Source: Dactylellina haptotyla
Lineage: Eukaryota > Ascomycota > Orbiliomycetes > Orbiliales > Orbiliaceae
Reading direction: 5' to 3'
Assembly: GCA_031310005.1 (NCBI GenBank)
Contig: CM062388.1
Location: 1,798,001-1,862,000 of the forward strand
Length of the DNA stretch: 64,000 nt
The notes beneath the pieces are model-generated. The model made no database searches, was not told the DNA's origin, and saw only the letters and a list, made by a program, of their open reading frames with translations. The position numbers were made by a program, and so were the translations under genes. Below, in pieces: positions 1 to 11,412 of the stretch; the stretch's first letter is position 1; each line of letters starts with the position of its first letter.

Positions 1-232
1 TTTTTGTTTTATATTATAAAATTAGATTGAACTAATAGACGATACGATGGACATAGACTGCCTAGGACAGCATCTGGCGATGATGGAGCTTCGCCTACTC
101 GCCGCAGTGATGTTAACATACTGTCCGACAACGGGCTTGGCGGACACATGCACGGACGAGAGTATGGAGTTTGAGAACTACTTTATCGTGAAGCCCAAGT
201 CGCATAAATGCGAGTTGATGAAGGTAAGATGA
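1..232 (+). pseudogene. cytochrome P450 C-terminal relic
   Basis: The frame from about 47 reads CLGQHLAMMELRLL and continues to a DESMEFENYF stretch, as after the heme-ligand Cys of fungal P450s. The Gly-His-Arg part expected just before the Cys lies in a different frame (about 49-57), and a stop (23-25) closes the Cys frame upstream. The heme loop is therefore broken by a frameshift. The rest of the P450 would lie left of the window edge. Family assignment rests on the motif alone. An unseen intron at the edge is the main alternative to decay. Confidence 0.5.
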
Positions 233-1535
233 GTTATTTAGTGAAAGGACGCGGATAAAACTTGTGGCGGTGTGAATTTAGGCAGGAAACTAGTAAATGT
301 ACTGATACGCGTTGCAATGACATGAACCACACTTATTGCACTTAATGGGGCGAAGAACCCTTGATATTTTGGTGGCGAGCGATAGTTACCATGCTAAATG
401 GACTCGAGCGAAGAATTGGTATCTTTGAAGAGGCCAAAATACAATCGAATAGGTCTTTAGAGGGGAAATCGACTGCAATATAACTTCACAGCCCTGATAT
501 AAAGCCAGCCTGAGAAGTGGAGCTGGAGGGCGGTGCCGAGAATGAGGGATGTGTTGTTTGGTGGTGAGAAGTTGTTGGCGTTACACAGCCCCCTCAACGA
601 AGAGGGCCTGATGGCACTTGGTCCGCATCGAGACCGATATTGATACTCGGAAAGATCGATGCCTAGCCGGCGTGGGTGTTCCAACGGTAGCTGACTAACA
701 CTGCCTGCTGGGACCCGGTCTGCAGACCCGCCAATGCGGCTCAGAAGTAATTTCTCTGGAGCCTGCATTTTTGCAGTTGTTCGGAGCCGAAACGGTGGGA
801 CTAGTCCCATTTCGGTCGGAGATTTGGCACAAATGACGAAATTGAATGGGAGAATACCTGCAGAATGCGACTGATGGCCAGGGTCTCGCTGCGAGGCGGG
901 AATAACCGACATGCTGATGTTCCCAGAGCTCGATGGTGGTCCAAACGGGGTGTTTCGTCGCGCGATTTATTCACGATCGAACACACGGCGATCGAACACA
1001 CGGAGGAGTTCACAAAAGTAGCAGTCTTGATTGCACGAGGCAGAGGAGGAAGCTCTGGGAGCGAATCGAAGAGAGCACGTTCTCATCATTTCAACCGTGG
1101 CTGAGCCGCAATCTTAACGTTAATTAGCCCATCACCACACAAACATTATAATTATCACGCGATGGAAGGCCTACGCTAGCGGCTTGTTCAAAACTTCTTC
1201 AGAAAGATGAGATGATGGAAGCACAGCCCATAATTCAATAGGGAAGTCAAAGCTGCGCGCGAGAGCAGACGTCGGAGGAAATTGGCACCGTCCTGCTTCT
1301 TCTCGCTTCGTTTCAGAGATTCAGTCATTCGGTTCAGGTTCCGAACTAGTCATACTGCCCTTTCGGCTGTAAGAACGAAGGGCCCACCAGGATCTGATTT
1401 GTGCAGTAAAAGACCAGGGTCCTTGGCGAGGTTTAGCACCGTCGAAGCTCACCAGCTTGGACCCGCGGCCGTTTCAAGCCTCAGTACCCTTACTCGTACG
1501 CTGACGGAGGGGGTAAGAACATGTCTGGGCGGGAA
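233..1535. other. intergenic, no supported gene
   Basis: Reading frames here (for example 457-912 on minus) have no recognisable domain, no convincing start and no splice structure. The right end is pyrimidine-rich and leads into the TATA box at 1536, so it probably holds the arrestin gene promoter. Confidence 0.6.
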
Positions 1536-1541
1536 TATAAA
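1536..1541 (+). promoter_or_regulatory. TATA box, arrestin-domain gene
   Basis: TATAAA followed by a CT-rich stretch from about 1560, a common fungal core promoter layout. It lies 237 bp before the proposed ATG at 1773. Confidence 0.45.
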
Positions 1542-1772
1542 GTAGGCTTTGGACGACAGACCATCTTCTCTTCAATTTCAGGATCACCAGAGTTCTCATC
1601 TTCTCTTTGAAGCTCCAGAAGTTCTTTCAATCTTCAATATCAGCCTTTCCTACTTGTGTACTCTACCCTCTTTGTCGAGGTTCGATCCAGCAGCTCTAAC
1701 TCACCTTCCGGATCTGGCAACAACGCAAAACAACATCGTTCCATACTGTTGAGCTTTTGCTGTCTCAAGAGT

Positions 1773-3615
1773 ATGCAGGTCTGTCTCTAACTGGTGCGCA
1801 TCCCTCAGAAACCACCCGTAGAGTACAAGTCTAAGAGTTAGAGTAGGACTCTAGTGATATAACCTGTGAGCGTCAAGTGGCATCGCGTCGGCAGTCGCCA
1901 GTTAGCATCGACGTCTTTGAGGGCCCTAATCCTTTCGAGGACCCGAATATCGCAAATCCGTTCCTTTACTTGGAAACAGCCGAAGACCAAGAAGTAAAAC
2001 GCTACTGGGCTTTCGACAGTCGTCCAAAGGATACTGCAATGCCTCGTGCCGGCCCCAAGCAAGCCCCCGGAGTTGATGTCCAACTAGACAATCCCGATGG
2101 CATCTTCCTCCCTGGTGACACCATCTCCGGTGTCGTTGTCGTAGATTCGACCAATCCGCTCTCCGGAGGATCTAACAATGTCCATATAAAAGTTTATGGC
2201 CGGTGTAAAGTTCTCATAGTCCGAAACCATGGCGAAGGAAAAGATTATTTCCGTGGCCGAGCCAGCCTCTTCGACATATCCTTCTTTGTCGACGGCCCAC
2301 CAGTCTCTCAAACCGATAATAAGGAATCCTGGCGTTTCAGCTTACAGATTCCCACGCATACTATTCCCTGCGAGATTAAATCTAAAATCAATGATGTGTG
2401 GAAAGTGAACCCAAAGTTCCTCGACAATGCTGAGATGGATGTCAGTCAGCACCCGCTCCCTGGCGTTTTCTATTACTGTGGCGAATCCGGAGGGACAAAA
2501 GGTCAATGCTATGTTGAGTATGTTCTTGAAGCCAGTGTTCGGCCCAGTAGAGAAGTGGAGGACCCGAACGACAAGAAGAAGAAAAAGATGAAGGCCCCAG
2601 AGATCCCCACAACCATACTTCCCTTCGTCGTTCGGACCCGCAGCACTGAGCACCCGATCCAATATTCGGAATATATCCAAGACCAGCGGGAAGACGTACG
2701 CTTCAGAACACTCAAGTTGCTCCCGCAATTCGCAACTGGAGCCGAACAGCTCGGGTTCAAGCACAGCCTTAAATCCGTCTTCCAACCCTCTAAAATCCCG
2801 AGCTACTTCTTCGACGTCAAGGTAGTCTGCCCGTCCACCATTCAGCTTGACAACCCATCAAGCTTCCCATTCAGAATTTCAATCGTCCCCAAAACAGACT
2901 CCACGACGAAACCCTCGGGGAGCAACAACAGCAGCATCTTCAACGGTGCGGACGTCTCCAAGCTACCGGATGTTAAAATCACAGCCTTCATGCTCTGTTT
3001 AAAGATGATGCCCATGATGCGCGCTCGAATGATGGTCAGAAAATGGGATGCCACCACAGAAAAGAGCCACGACTTCGCCATCTCGCCGGATTTACCGCCA
3101 CATATGGTCGGTTATGTGATCCCTAGAGAAGAACCCGGCAGTACTTATCGCCATCCGGATGAATCTAACGTATGGACCCCTCCCAATCCTAGCCTTACCT
3201 TTAATATACCGAGGAGATAACTAACAATAACATGTAGAACCTAACCGGCACAGAACAATACCTGGATCTCGGACAGCTACTCAATATGCAGGTCTCCCGC
3301 ACGCACTCCACCCGGCTCGAAGGCGATCGGAACGAATTTAAAACAAAGCGCCCACTCTGGCCGAGCTTTAAATCGTACAATATACATTTGCAATACCAGT
3401 GGAAGTATAAGATTACTATAACTTGTGCTGGTGAGACGCAGGTAGTGGAGGGTAAACAGGCGGTGGAGCTGATCAGGCAGAGTGAAGAGCAAGAGCAGAC
3501 GATCGCCTTGGATAAACAGGGTATAAAGAAGAAGTGGAAGGAGTTGATGGAAGGCGCAGAGGGAGTTGGGGAGATGATGGCTATCGCGGGTGAAATAGCG
3601 TCAGAGTTGGATTGA
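1773..3615 (+). CDS. arrestin-domain (alpha-arrestin-like) protein
   Basis: This is a predicted arrestin-fold adaptor. In fungi such proteins usually link the Rsp5-type ubiquitin ligase to membrane transporters for endocytosis. The N-lobe is visible as a beta-rich stretch: LDNPDGIFLPGDTISG, then VVVDSTNP, VYGRCKVLI and WRFSLQIP. The C-lobe follows with PSYFFDVKVVCP and PFRISIVPKT. The main exon runs to 3169. An intron at 3170-3237 has GT-AG borders and a CTAAC branch and is phase 0. The last exon is 3238-3615 and ends TGA. The open frame begins at a GTG (1877), so the true start must be elsewhere. ATG 1773 plus CAG, spliced from 1779 to 1870, joins in phase and gives about 560 residues. No PPxY motif was seen, so the Rsp5 link is only a family expectation. 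The C-terminus is Lys/Glu-rich and probably helical. Confidence 0.8.
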
Positions 3616-4212
3616 TCGGTCTGTTAAGACCAGACTTAGATAGTACTTATGAACGATTACAGAGCGACCGGTGTTTTTTTCTTCTCTTTTCTTGGAAGTT
3701 TTGTTTTACGATTGGATACTGTCTATTCTATTGCTTCGTTAAGCTGTTAAGCTTGATGTTTTATTCTTCCTACAATGAATACAATTAATAAAAGTTTTAT
3801 GTGAGTTGAAGCACTACTAGCATTTCATTGAGCTTCGAAATTATCGATATATCAAGTTTAGTATTATGCTGGTGGCTTTGGCGATGGGCCTAGGTCTAGG
3901 CCCTAGCTCCTAGCTCCCCGCTATATGCCTTCCTTAGCGGCAGGATGCTTGATTTTAGCCACTGTTAAAAGCTTAATAAATATTGGCAGTCGTTTTGCAT
4001 CACCTGATAACCTATTTCTGTATAATATACGCATAAAACGGATCTCACCCCAACAGATGGATTTTAATATGTACCATATAAATACAGAAGTGTTGATATA
4101 CATGATGCTTCTCCCGCTAAATTAACCGAACCGTACGCCAGATAATTCGTCTCCTCGGGGCCAGCCCATCGTGAGATATAATATGCAATATAGAGACTTT
4201 ATCATGCTACCC
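3616..4212. other. convergent 3' intergenic region
   Basis: This AT-rich region lies between two convergent genes. An AATAAAA-type signal near 3785 may serve polyadenylation of the arrestin gene. No gene is supported. Confidence 0.5.
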
Positions 4213-5031
4213 TTAAACAACGTTGGCAAGACCAACAAATGCCAAAAAGACCATTGAGAAACCTAAGGGCTTAATAGAGCGGATACTAGCAGAAGAAGAT
4301 GTGGCACCAGCGGCACTCCCGGTTCGTGTTTGTGAGGGATTTCCAGAGGTGCCAGTCGGCCCCGAATTCGCACCACTTTGGGTGGCAGCAGGTCCGCTAG
4401 CACCAGTGGCATATGCCTCGCAATACCCCGCTGTCAAGACGGCCAAACTCGAAGCAACCGCAGCATCAGCAGTAGTCAAAAAACTGAAACAGCCCTCGAT
4501 AATATCAGAAAAGCCAGCACCGCATAAACAATTTGCGACTTTGCTGGCAGTAAGTGCTGGCGCATCAGTTGCGCTGCAAGAACTAAATGACGAGTCGAGA
4601 GATTGGCAGAGAGCAGCATTGGGATCCGTGACAGCTTGTGTTGGCTGGGGAGCCGAGCTTGCGTCGGATGACGAGGAACCACTACCCCCGCCGCTACCGC
4701 CACCGCTACCACCGGAAAGAGAAAGAGATTGGACAATGGTATCACACAAGTTTCCAACTTGCTTTATAGAATTATATGTTGAAATGCCCAAGGCTTCTGT
4801 GGTATCGAGCTGATTAAGGCAGGATTGTGCCACGGCAGGGAGAGTCGGATCTACACAGAAGCAGTTGTAGAAATTGCGGTAGTCGGTCGGGGTACTAGCG
4901 TCACCCAGAGCGCCGCCAGCGCAATCGTCGAAGCCCCCGAGAATCGCAGTACAAGGGATAGGGAGAGTATAGAGTTGTGCACCTACGGAGGCGACAAGAA
5001 GCACACTCGTGGTAAGGAATGCAAAAGACAT
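4213..5031 (-). CDS. GPI-anchored Cys-rich surface protein with a duplicated module
   Basis: A single exon of 272 residues. The start ATG at 5031 opens a signal peptide (about residues 1-18, ending near VGAQ). Two similar modules follow. The first (about residues 27-100) and the second (about 143-205) each carry six Cys in the order C..C..CxC..C..C, with CFC or CLC in the middle and a late C. A Gly/Ser linker (GGSGGG repeats) and an STDA-rich spacer separate them. A Ser/Thr/Gly-rich stalk follows, then a hydrophobic tail (GFSMVFLAFVGLANVV), as for GPI anchoring. The layout recalls CFEM-like wall proteins, but each module has six rather than eight Cys, so CFEM is not claimed. Function is unknown; the cell surface location is an inference from the two end signals. 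Confidence 0.8.
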   Translation of the reverse strand: MSFAFLTTSVLLVASVGAQLYTLPIPCTAILGGFDDCAGGALGDASTPTDYRNFYNCFCVDPTLPAVAQSCLNQLDTTEALGISTYNSIKQVGNLCDTIVQSLSLSGGSGGGSGGGSGSSSSDASSAPQPTQAVTDPNAALCQSLDSSFSSCSATDAPALTASKVANCLCGAGFSDIIEGCFSFLTTADAAVASSLAVLTAGYCEAYATGASGPAATQSGANSGPTGTSGNPSQTRTGSAAGATSSSASIRSIKPLGFSMVFLAFVGLANVV

Positions 5032-5173
5032 AGCGAATGTGTTGGTGTTATATTTTATGCGTTGTGCAAAGATAGGAAAATGATCGACCAGTGTGCGCTC
5101 AAAAAGAATGGAATGATTTGTGCTAAGTTACACCAAGGAAATTCGAAGATCGACGCCGAGATTTCGCAGAATA

Positions 5174-5181
5174 CTTATATA
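5174..5181 (-). promoter_or_regulatory. TATA box, GPI-protein gene
   Basis: TATATAAG on minus, about 145 bp before the ATG at 5031. Confidence 0.45.
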
Positions 5182-6058
5182 GCCAGATAAAAGCACGGAT
5201 TTTACAAATGCCCATGGGAATCTCTATTTCGAATAATTCCCCCCTTTCGTCCAAAGATAGCAGTAAAAAGGGACACGGCTGAATTTCTGTATCGCGAAAT
5301 GTTTTGTGGCGTAAATCCCTTGTGTTACTGGTTTCTTGGCGGGATTTCTACCGCTAGAGGCGAGTCGCTGGGAATTTGGCGCCCGTCAAAAAGCTTGGGA
5401 CCTCATTTGGTCAACCTATCAGGGGTTTCACATCTGCCCAGAATCCCGAGGAACTATATAAGGCGTTGTTTATTGTTTCAACAGTAGCTTTTGGTGATGC
5501 ACGGCGATTCAATATGGATTTATATCGAGAAATAAATTCTTCGATTTTAAATATATTTTTGGTCCGATAAAGGTTTCTAAAAACAGTTTTTTGCAGAAAA
5601 TTCGCATTCTTGGAGGCTTGCGGGCGCGGGGCGAAATCTTGATAAACCCGCTAGCCAGTTTGATCATTTTGCATATGTATTTGCTACTAGGGGTACGCCG
5701 TACTCGGGAAGTGCTGATTTTGGTCATAAAGAATATTTGGCTGGGCCGATGTTGTTGGTCTCTTTATCATTTCTGTAATGTACAGTACGCGCACCAGAGA
5801 GCAAAAATCGAACTGAATCCAGTGCCTTTCTAGTATCCGATAATAATTGCCAAAGGAGCCTATAAATCACTTTTGTCTCATATTAATTATTACAATTAGT
5901 TTTACGGAATCGCAAGATTTTGAGTTCGGTAGTGCCATCGTTTCATTCGATTCTTATAATCTTTAATATAAGCACAACGAAGGGCTTCGAAATAACACCA
6001 AAAAAACCTCAATTTAAATTGTCGGGTTTCAAAGAGAATAGGTACTTGTATACAGTTG
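5182..6058. other. intergenic, no supported gene
   Basis: AT-rich sequence between the GPI-protein promoter and the 3' end of the leftward helical gene. Short frames on both strands lack domains, signals and splice structure. Confidence 0.5.
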
Positions 6059-8723
6059 TTAAGTAAGTTTTTGTAAAGAAGAATTAGCGGCCCTCTGTTC
6101 GATACCCTTTTGCGCGGCTGCCTTTGAAATTTCGACACCTGCCGTAATTGCTGCGAGAGTACCGTCCGAGGGAGGAGAGATCGACCCAATAATCTTCTGG
6201 ACATCTTCAAGGCGAGTCTCCATAGCGCTATGAGTCTTTTGCCGTAGCTACAATTAAATATTAGCCTTTATTTAACCATATTATGGAATGTGAGTTTTGT
6301 AAGCTTGCCTGTTTAGTTGACTGGCCCACTCTATCCAATTCACTTTCCGACCACCTCTGCACCTTCTGCCCCATGCTAATCAGCATTCTATCGTCGGAGC
6401 CTACCATAGTAGACAGTTGATCAGACAAGTTGAGGCCTGGCATCACGGATTCATTGGACAATCTGTTCCAGTTATTGGCGTTTTCAGCGAGAAGGCCGAG
6501 TTGCGCTTGGATGACGGCAGTGGTACTCATTATTTGCTAAATGTATTAGAAAGTATTAGCACAGGAGATTATACACTGCCAGCCATTGGAATATGAGTAC
6601 TAACTGCACGCTGGAAATCAGCGATAGAATATTCACCAACTTTTCGCTGCTGATAGTCCCCTTGGTTGAGTGTTTCGACGAATGGTTCGACTTGGAATCT
6701 AACGAATGTGTCGAGGATAGTCATTATTGCTTTGAAGGAGCTGCAAAACTTTAATGTTTCTTGTTTAAGGGAGAGTACAGTCTTTATCGTGTCGACCAGC
6801 AGCTGTTTAATCTCATTCTAGACACCGCATAGTCTTATTAGTTGATGGATTAGAATATATATTATCAGGCGGGATTAACATGCCAGTGAGATCTCAGATC
6901 CTCGTTCTGAAACACGGCTGGCACTGGCTCGTATCTCGCCCAACTTATTTTGTTGCTGGTCAATTAGTTCTGTGAATCTGCCAAACGCTGCACCATATGT
7001 AGTACGCGCAAGGCCTACAACCCTCAGTTGGTTGTTCACAGATTCGTATGTAGCCTGAGCTTGGGTGGAATTAGCATCGACATTGGTATAGTCTCCCCTA
7101 GAATCTGTAGGAGACATGAAGACAATCTAGAGATTCATTAGTGTCTAAATATTTCCTAGCAACGTCGGGTAGGACTTACGGCTCCGGGAGGGGCTCCTGG
7201 AACCGCTCTTGCCGTTGCTGCAAGGGTGTTCGCTTTGTCATAGGCTGAAGCGAATTTTGCCTGCACTCTTTTGACTACATCAGAATCTTTGCCTGGGTTC
7301 GATCCGTTCTTGACCTCGTTGCTAATGTCATTCGCCACCTGCATCGAGAGTTAGTTTGCAAGGCCGAATAAAACATAGAAGATATCAAATTACCTGAAGG
7401 CAGTCGTCAAGGATAGAGTTCAGAGTAACACTTGGCTCGGCATTTGTGGCGAATTTACCAAAACTCTCCTTGTGGAATTTGAGAACGGCTTGCAGGAACC
7501 CAATGGTGGATTTTTCGCCGTCGCCCTTTGCCTTTACCCAGTCCACGCCGCCATCAGTGGCATTGCATATGACCTTTAAGATTGCTAGGATAGTCGTCAA
7601 TTTGATAACTTCGGTGTAAGCCGGATCTGCATGGTTAGGAGGAAATGTATCTCGCGCATTAAAAACTGCGACACCAGAGCTAGGATTCTTCAGAGGGATC
7701 AAATTGTCAACGAGGACGGGGATCGCCTGGACAAAAGCAGAGGTATTGGCAGTAACGAGATCTGCAACGATTTGCTGGCCGAGAAGGATCCATCTAGAAT
7801 TTCCTTTGTATTAGTACAAGCAGAGAGTGAAGCTAAGACTTAGAGATTCCTCGCACCCAGTAGGAAACTCGTCCGATAGTTTTTTGAATGTCTCTCCAGC
7901 AAACGTGATCTGATCGCCCAGTAGATTTGCCGCGGATTTGCCCTGTTCCGTAGGTTGAGCTCGAGTGTTCAATAGACTGCGCTCTACAGCGGTGTTTATC
8001 TGATCCTTCAGAACCCGATCGTGATCATCGCCTTGCTCTTGGACGCAGGCTGCGTGCAGGTCACGGAGGAATATCAACCATTCTTCGAATTTCTGGTCCA
8101 CTTTGACTGAAATATCTGTAGATTGGGACACGCTTGTCTTGATCCCATTGAGCTGCTGTCGTAATATCTGTTGTGCCGCCTGTTCATCGAATATATATTC
8201 TAAAATATCTCCAAACTGCAAGTTGTTTATAATTTTTAATAGCTATCCTTTTATCTCATTATTGGAAACTGCAAGAGGGCAGAAAAATACCTTGTTGTTT
8301 ATCATCTTGGAAATTTGCGCAACTGCTTCCATTCCTTTTTACAGTTCAAGGAACGCAGAGCGGCCAGAGTTATTGATGTCGGCCAGGTTCGGTTGCAGCC
8401 TGTCATATCTATTCAAAATAAATGTAAGCTAACTACAATTGTACAAGACCACGCGGCAAGTAGTGGCAAAACATTAGATGAACAAACCTTAGATTCGGGC
8501 CCGGGGCGCTGAGGGGCATGGAACTGATTCTGGAAGAAGTGGCGACAGAACAGGCAGCCATACAAGATATAGCTACGGGGGCGGACCGCAGGATCTCCTC
8601 CAAGCTGGATTGAAAACTCAGAGAGAGTTTCATATCATTGATGGCGGTTCGGAGGAGGTCTGGGTTCTGATTCGCCCGTTCTTGGGATTGAAGAATAATG
8701 CCCAGGTCTTTGCTAACTGGCAT
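6059..8723 (-). pseudogene. long helical protein, nine exons, one in-frame stop
   Basis: Nine exons join in phase: 8723-8488, 8408-8291, 8215-7857, 7793-7394, 7338-7180, 7126-6884, 6817-6605, 6536-6309 and 6247-6059, 715 codons in all including the final TAA. Codon 102 (8341-8339 on minus) is TAA. Both flanks stay open and all later splice sites are intact, so the lesion looks recent, or is a base-call error. An ATG two codons after it (8332) could start a protein of about 610 residues. Introns 6 (6883-6818) and 8 (6308-6248) need GC donors. The product is mostly helical with long amphipathic stretches, few Cys and a hydrophobic segment near LTTILAILKVICNATDGG. I do not recognise the family. 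A ClyA-type pore former is a loose structural guess. It is divergent from the helical gene at 10201. Confidence 0.6.
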
Positions 8724-8875
8724 TTTGTAAATACTATACGTATATACGTTCAAGATTTGTTAAGTTTATAATATGGTACAAGTTGCAAATGATTGTATAG
8801 AATGGTGTCAAATGAATCGAGAGACAACGGGGACTGGCTGGTTCCGATAGGCATCTTGTAAGAAAGAGGCCGGCC

Positions 8876-8883
8876 TTTATATA
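8876..8883 (-). promoter_or_regulatory. TATA box, leftward helical gene
   Basis: TATATAAA on minus, 153 bp before the ATG at 8723. Confidence 0.5.
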
Positions 8884-9990
8884 ATTATTTACTGAGTTAG
8901 CATTTGGTACTCGTTTCCATGAATCTCTAGAATCTCGGAAGACTTCAAGCCGATTGCAGGCTTGAAAACTACGCAGTAGTCATCAGAAACCGGAACCGTG
9001 GACTTTTAGTTAGTGGATATCATTAGTTTGATATGGGAAAGAATTAAGGCAATCTCTATCAGCTGAACGGAATATCCCATGCAATGTGTGTTGTATGGCG
9101 GTAGAGCTATGCATAATTGTGGCTGACCGAATGCGCTCCGCGAAGTTTCCAAGACGGCCATAGCGTCAGGGCTGATCCAAGAGCGGGGTAATTGGGTAAA
9201 TCTACCAAACTAGGCCCTTTATTAATCTTCATCGTGGTGTAATTGTTCTCGTAGTTTTATACCCAAATTCTCTAGAATAACTCGCACCCAGACTTCCAGA
9301 ACTCGTAACGAAACGGCCACAACATGTAGTTAAAGCACCCCTAGAATTAACGGCAAAAGCTCCAGAAGCTACAGCGGGGAATTCAGCATTGTACAATTGT
9401 GTGCACTTCGGGATAATGGCTGCTCTAAGTGTCATCAGCGCTTCACCACTACGAGAATAGTTTTGAGCTATTCTAATCGGCAGAACAGCTGTCGATAATC
9501 GGAAGCTGTTCAGCCCTGCGCACTTCGGGGATAAATGTGGCGTCCGCGCTAACCTCTGAGAGCTTTCGATTGTCCAATGGCAGCGAACTGAGTGGGAAAA
9601 AACGCGCCAAGGCTTGAAATCCGAATGCGAAAGAACGCAGCGGTAGGTTCTGCGTATTTCTTCTAGTCGAAAGAGCTACAGAGTTTGCAGGGACTTAGAA
9701 TATTCGAATTCAGCTTCACGGTATGGAGCTAGCACGTGGGTCAAACTGAGAGAGCTGAATGCATTGATGCCTTGGCGCAGTTCAGCAGGAACTTGCAGCT
9801 CAACTCACCGCAACACATTTCGCGCTGATGATACGAGGCGAAGCTAGCCGGCGAGCGTCGGGGACTCTAGCCTTCCCATATATTGATATCTTAGAGGAAG
9901 CTTTAAATTTATTTTACCGAGTGAGAATAGCAGATCAGCCCGGCTCATACCAAATCAGCTCTTATGATGGCTTTTCGAAATTCTCACGAG

Positions 9991-9996
9991 TATAAA
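9991..9996 (+). promoter_or_regulatory. TATA box, rightward helical gene
   Basis: TATAAA, about 205 bp before the ATG at 10201; a CT-rich transcript start zone follows. Confidence 0.5.
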
Positions 9997-10144
9997 GCAT
10001 TCGTGTTCCCGCTCGTTCAAGATTGACCTGTCTCTATGCTAGCTCTCAAGCGCAATCAGATCCCTATAGTTTACTTTCTATCTTCAAATCCTAATATAGA
10101 TATTTGAGATAAGTAGTTTGTCGATAGTTATCTTTCACACTAGA

Positions 10145-10174
10145 ATTATTATTATTATCATCATTATTATTATT
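10145..10174 (+). repeat. ATT/ATC trinucleotide microsatellite
   Basis: About ten ATT units interrupted by two ATC units, in the probable 5' leader of the gene starting at 10201. Confidence 0.8.
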
Positions 10175-10200
10175 TACATATCTTGGACAAAGCAGTCAAA

Positions 10201-11412
10201 ATGGCGGACCCCCAGCAAATCAACGAGATAAACGACACAATCTCTAAGTCCACTTTCAGAATGACCGCCATTGCACCTGTGGCGAAGAGAAGTGCCGCGG
10301 ACTGCAGGGATTCTTTCATTGAAAAGCTCGAGCTGGCGATGACGAGGGCTTACAAAGTCGCGGTGTTCATCCGTCAGGACTTTGATGGGCGCGCTAAAGA
10401 CGAGACTCAGATGAACTCGCTGTCCGAACAGCTCATGCGGGCCCTGCAGGAGGTGGGAAAGTGTTCTGATGATGGTTTGAAGATCATTCAGGAGTTCATT
10501 GATCAGGTTTGTTATTCCCTTCCGTGTATTTATATATTATTCTCTGAATCCTCAGGGGGTGTAAAAATGCTAACTGGGTTGGTGTTTAGGCTCAAGGAAA
10601 TATTAAAAACGACCTCCTACCCACCAGCCAGAGAGTCCGCCAGTTGATGGTTTCAGATACAATGAAGCTTAGGAATTCAGAAAACGAACTGGTGGCCGCG
10701 CAAGATCGCGTTTACCGAGAGGCGGCCCAGATGGCTAATTTGGAAGCTAGGCTCCGAACGGTGGAGGATAGCAGGAGGCATATGGAGATGACAAGAATTG
10801 CGGTAAGTATCATCCGATATGCTCGTATCCTACTATGAATTTTTTAGTTGTTTGTCGAGCCAACGTAGTTATTGATTACATATATGTTTGTGTCTTTTCT
10901 AGGTCTTTGGCAACGTCAGTAATATATGGCCAGAAGATGGCGTTGTGACCGGGCCAGAGCTGGAGGCCGCGCAGGAGGATCTTAAACGTATTAGATATGA
11001 GTTTGAGAGGAGTCAAGTGGAAACTCGGAGACTGCATGATGATATCATGGGTATTCGGCTCCAGATAGAGCAGGAAATGCAGATATCTCAGAGACTGGAT
11101 GTTATTATTTCTGACGGAAAGCGGATCACAGATGAATGCCAGATGTTGGAGCAGCAGCTGGGCCCGTTGAAGGAGATCGCGGGCAAGTTGTTGATGAACG
11201 CGGAGAGTATAAATGCGGGTGGGGGCAAGGTTGATCTCGCGAAAGTGTTGTTGGATATGTGCGTGGATGCGCTGATGGATGTGCGGTTGACGGATGAGGT
11301 GCAGATGATCAAGTACGAGCTTGTGAAGGAGTACGGTGGGGAATTGCCAGGTGAAGTTTCGAGCAGGGTTAGTTTGGTGGATGGCAAGCTCAGTGAGCTT
11401 GGAGCTCAGTAA
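10201..11412 (+). CDS. coiled-coil/helical protein of unknown family
   Basis: ATG 10201 (context CAAAATGG). The exons are 10201-10506, 10590-10802 and 10903-11412, all joined at phase 0, giving 342 residues. The introns (10507-10589 and 10803-10902) have GT-AG borders. The sequence is almost wholly helical. A long amphipathic region (about residues 100-175) carries heptad-like Leu/Ala/Met spacing. A short VFGNVSNIWPEDG break follows at about residue 174, then a second long helix pair (about 190-260) and a C-terminal helical bundle (about 275-325). No transmembrane segment or signal peptide was seen. It is divergent from the helical gene at 8723 and may be its partner. The size and two-helix hairpin plan recall alpha-helical two-component systems of bacteria, but I cannot show homology. 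Confidence 0.75.

Larger units (their letters stand above)
8724..10200. other. shared divergent promoter region
   Basis: About 1.5 kb between two divergent helical genes. It contains a minus TATA (8876-8883) and a plus TATA (9991-9996). No coding region is supported. Its length allows two independent promoters as well as shared control. Confidence 0.6.

Noticed and set aside
457-1130. Several overlapping frames on both strands
   Set aside because: No domain, no splice structure and mutual overlap; looks like chance frames.
4213-5031. CFEM-domain call for the GPI protein
   Set aside because: Each module has six Cys, not the eight of CFEM, and the spacing differs.
8724-10200. Minus frame 9435-9229 as a gene in the divergent promoter
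   Set aside because: Small, no signals, in promoter DNA.
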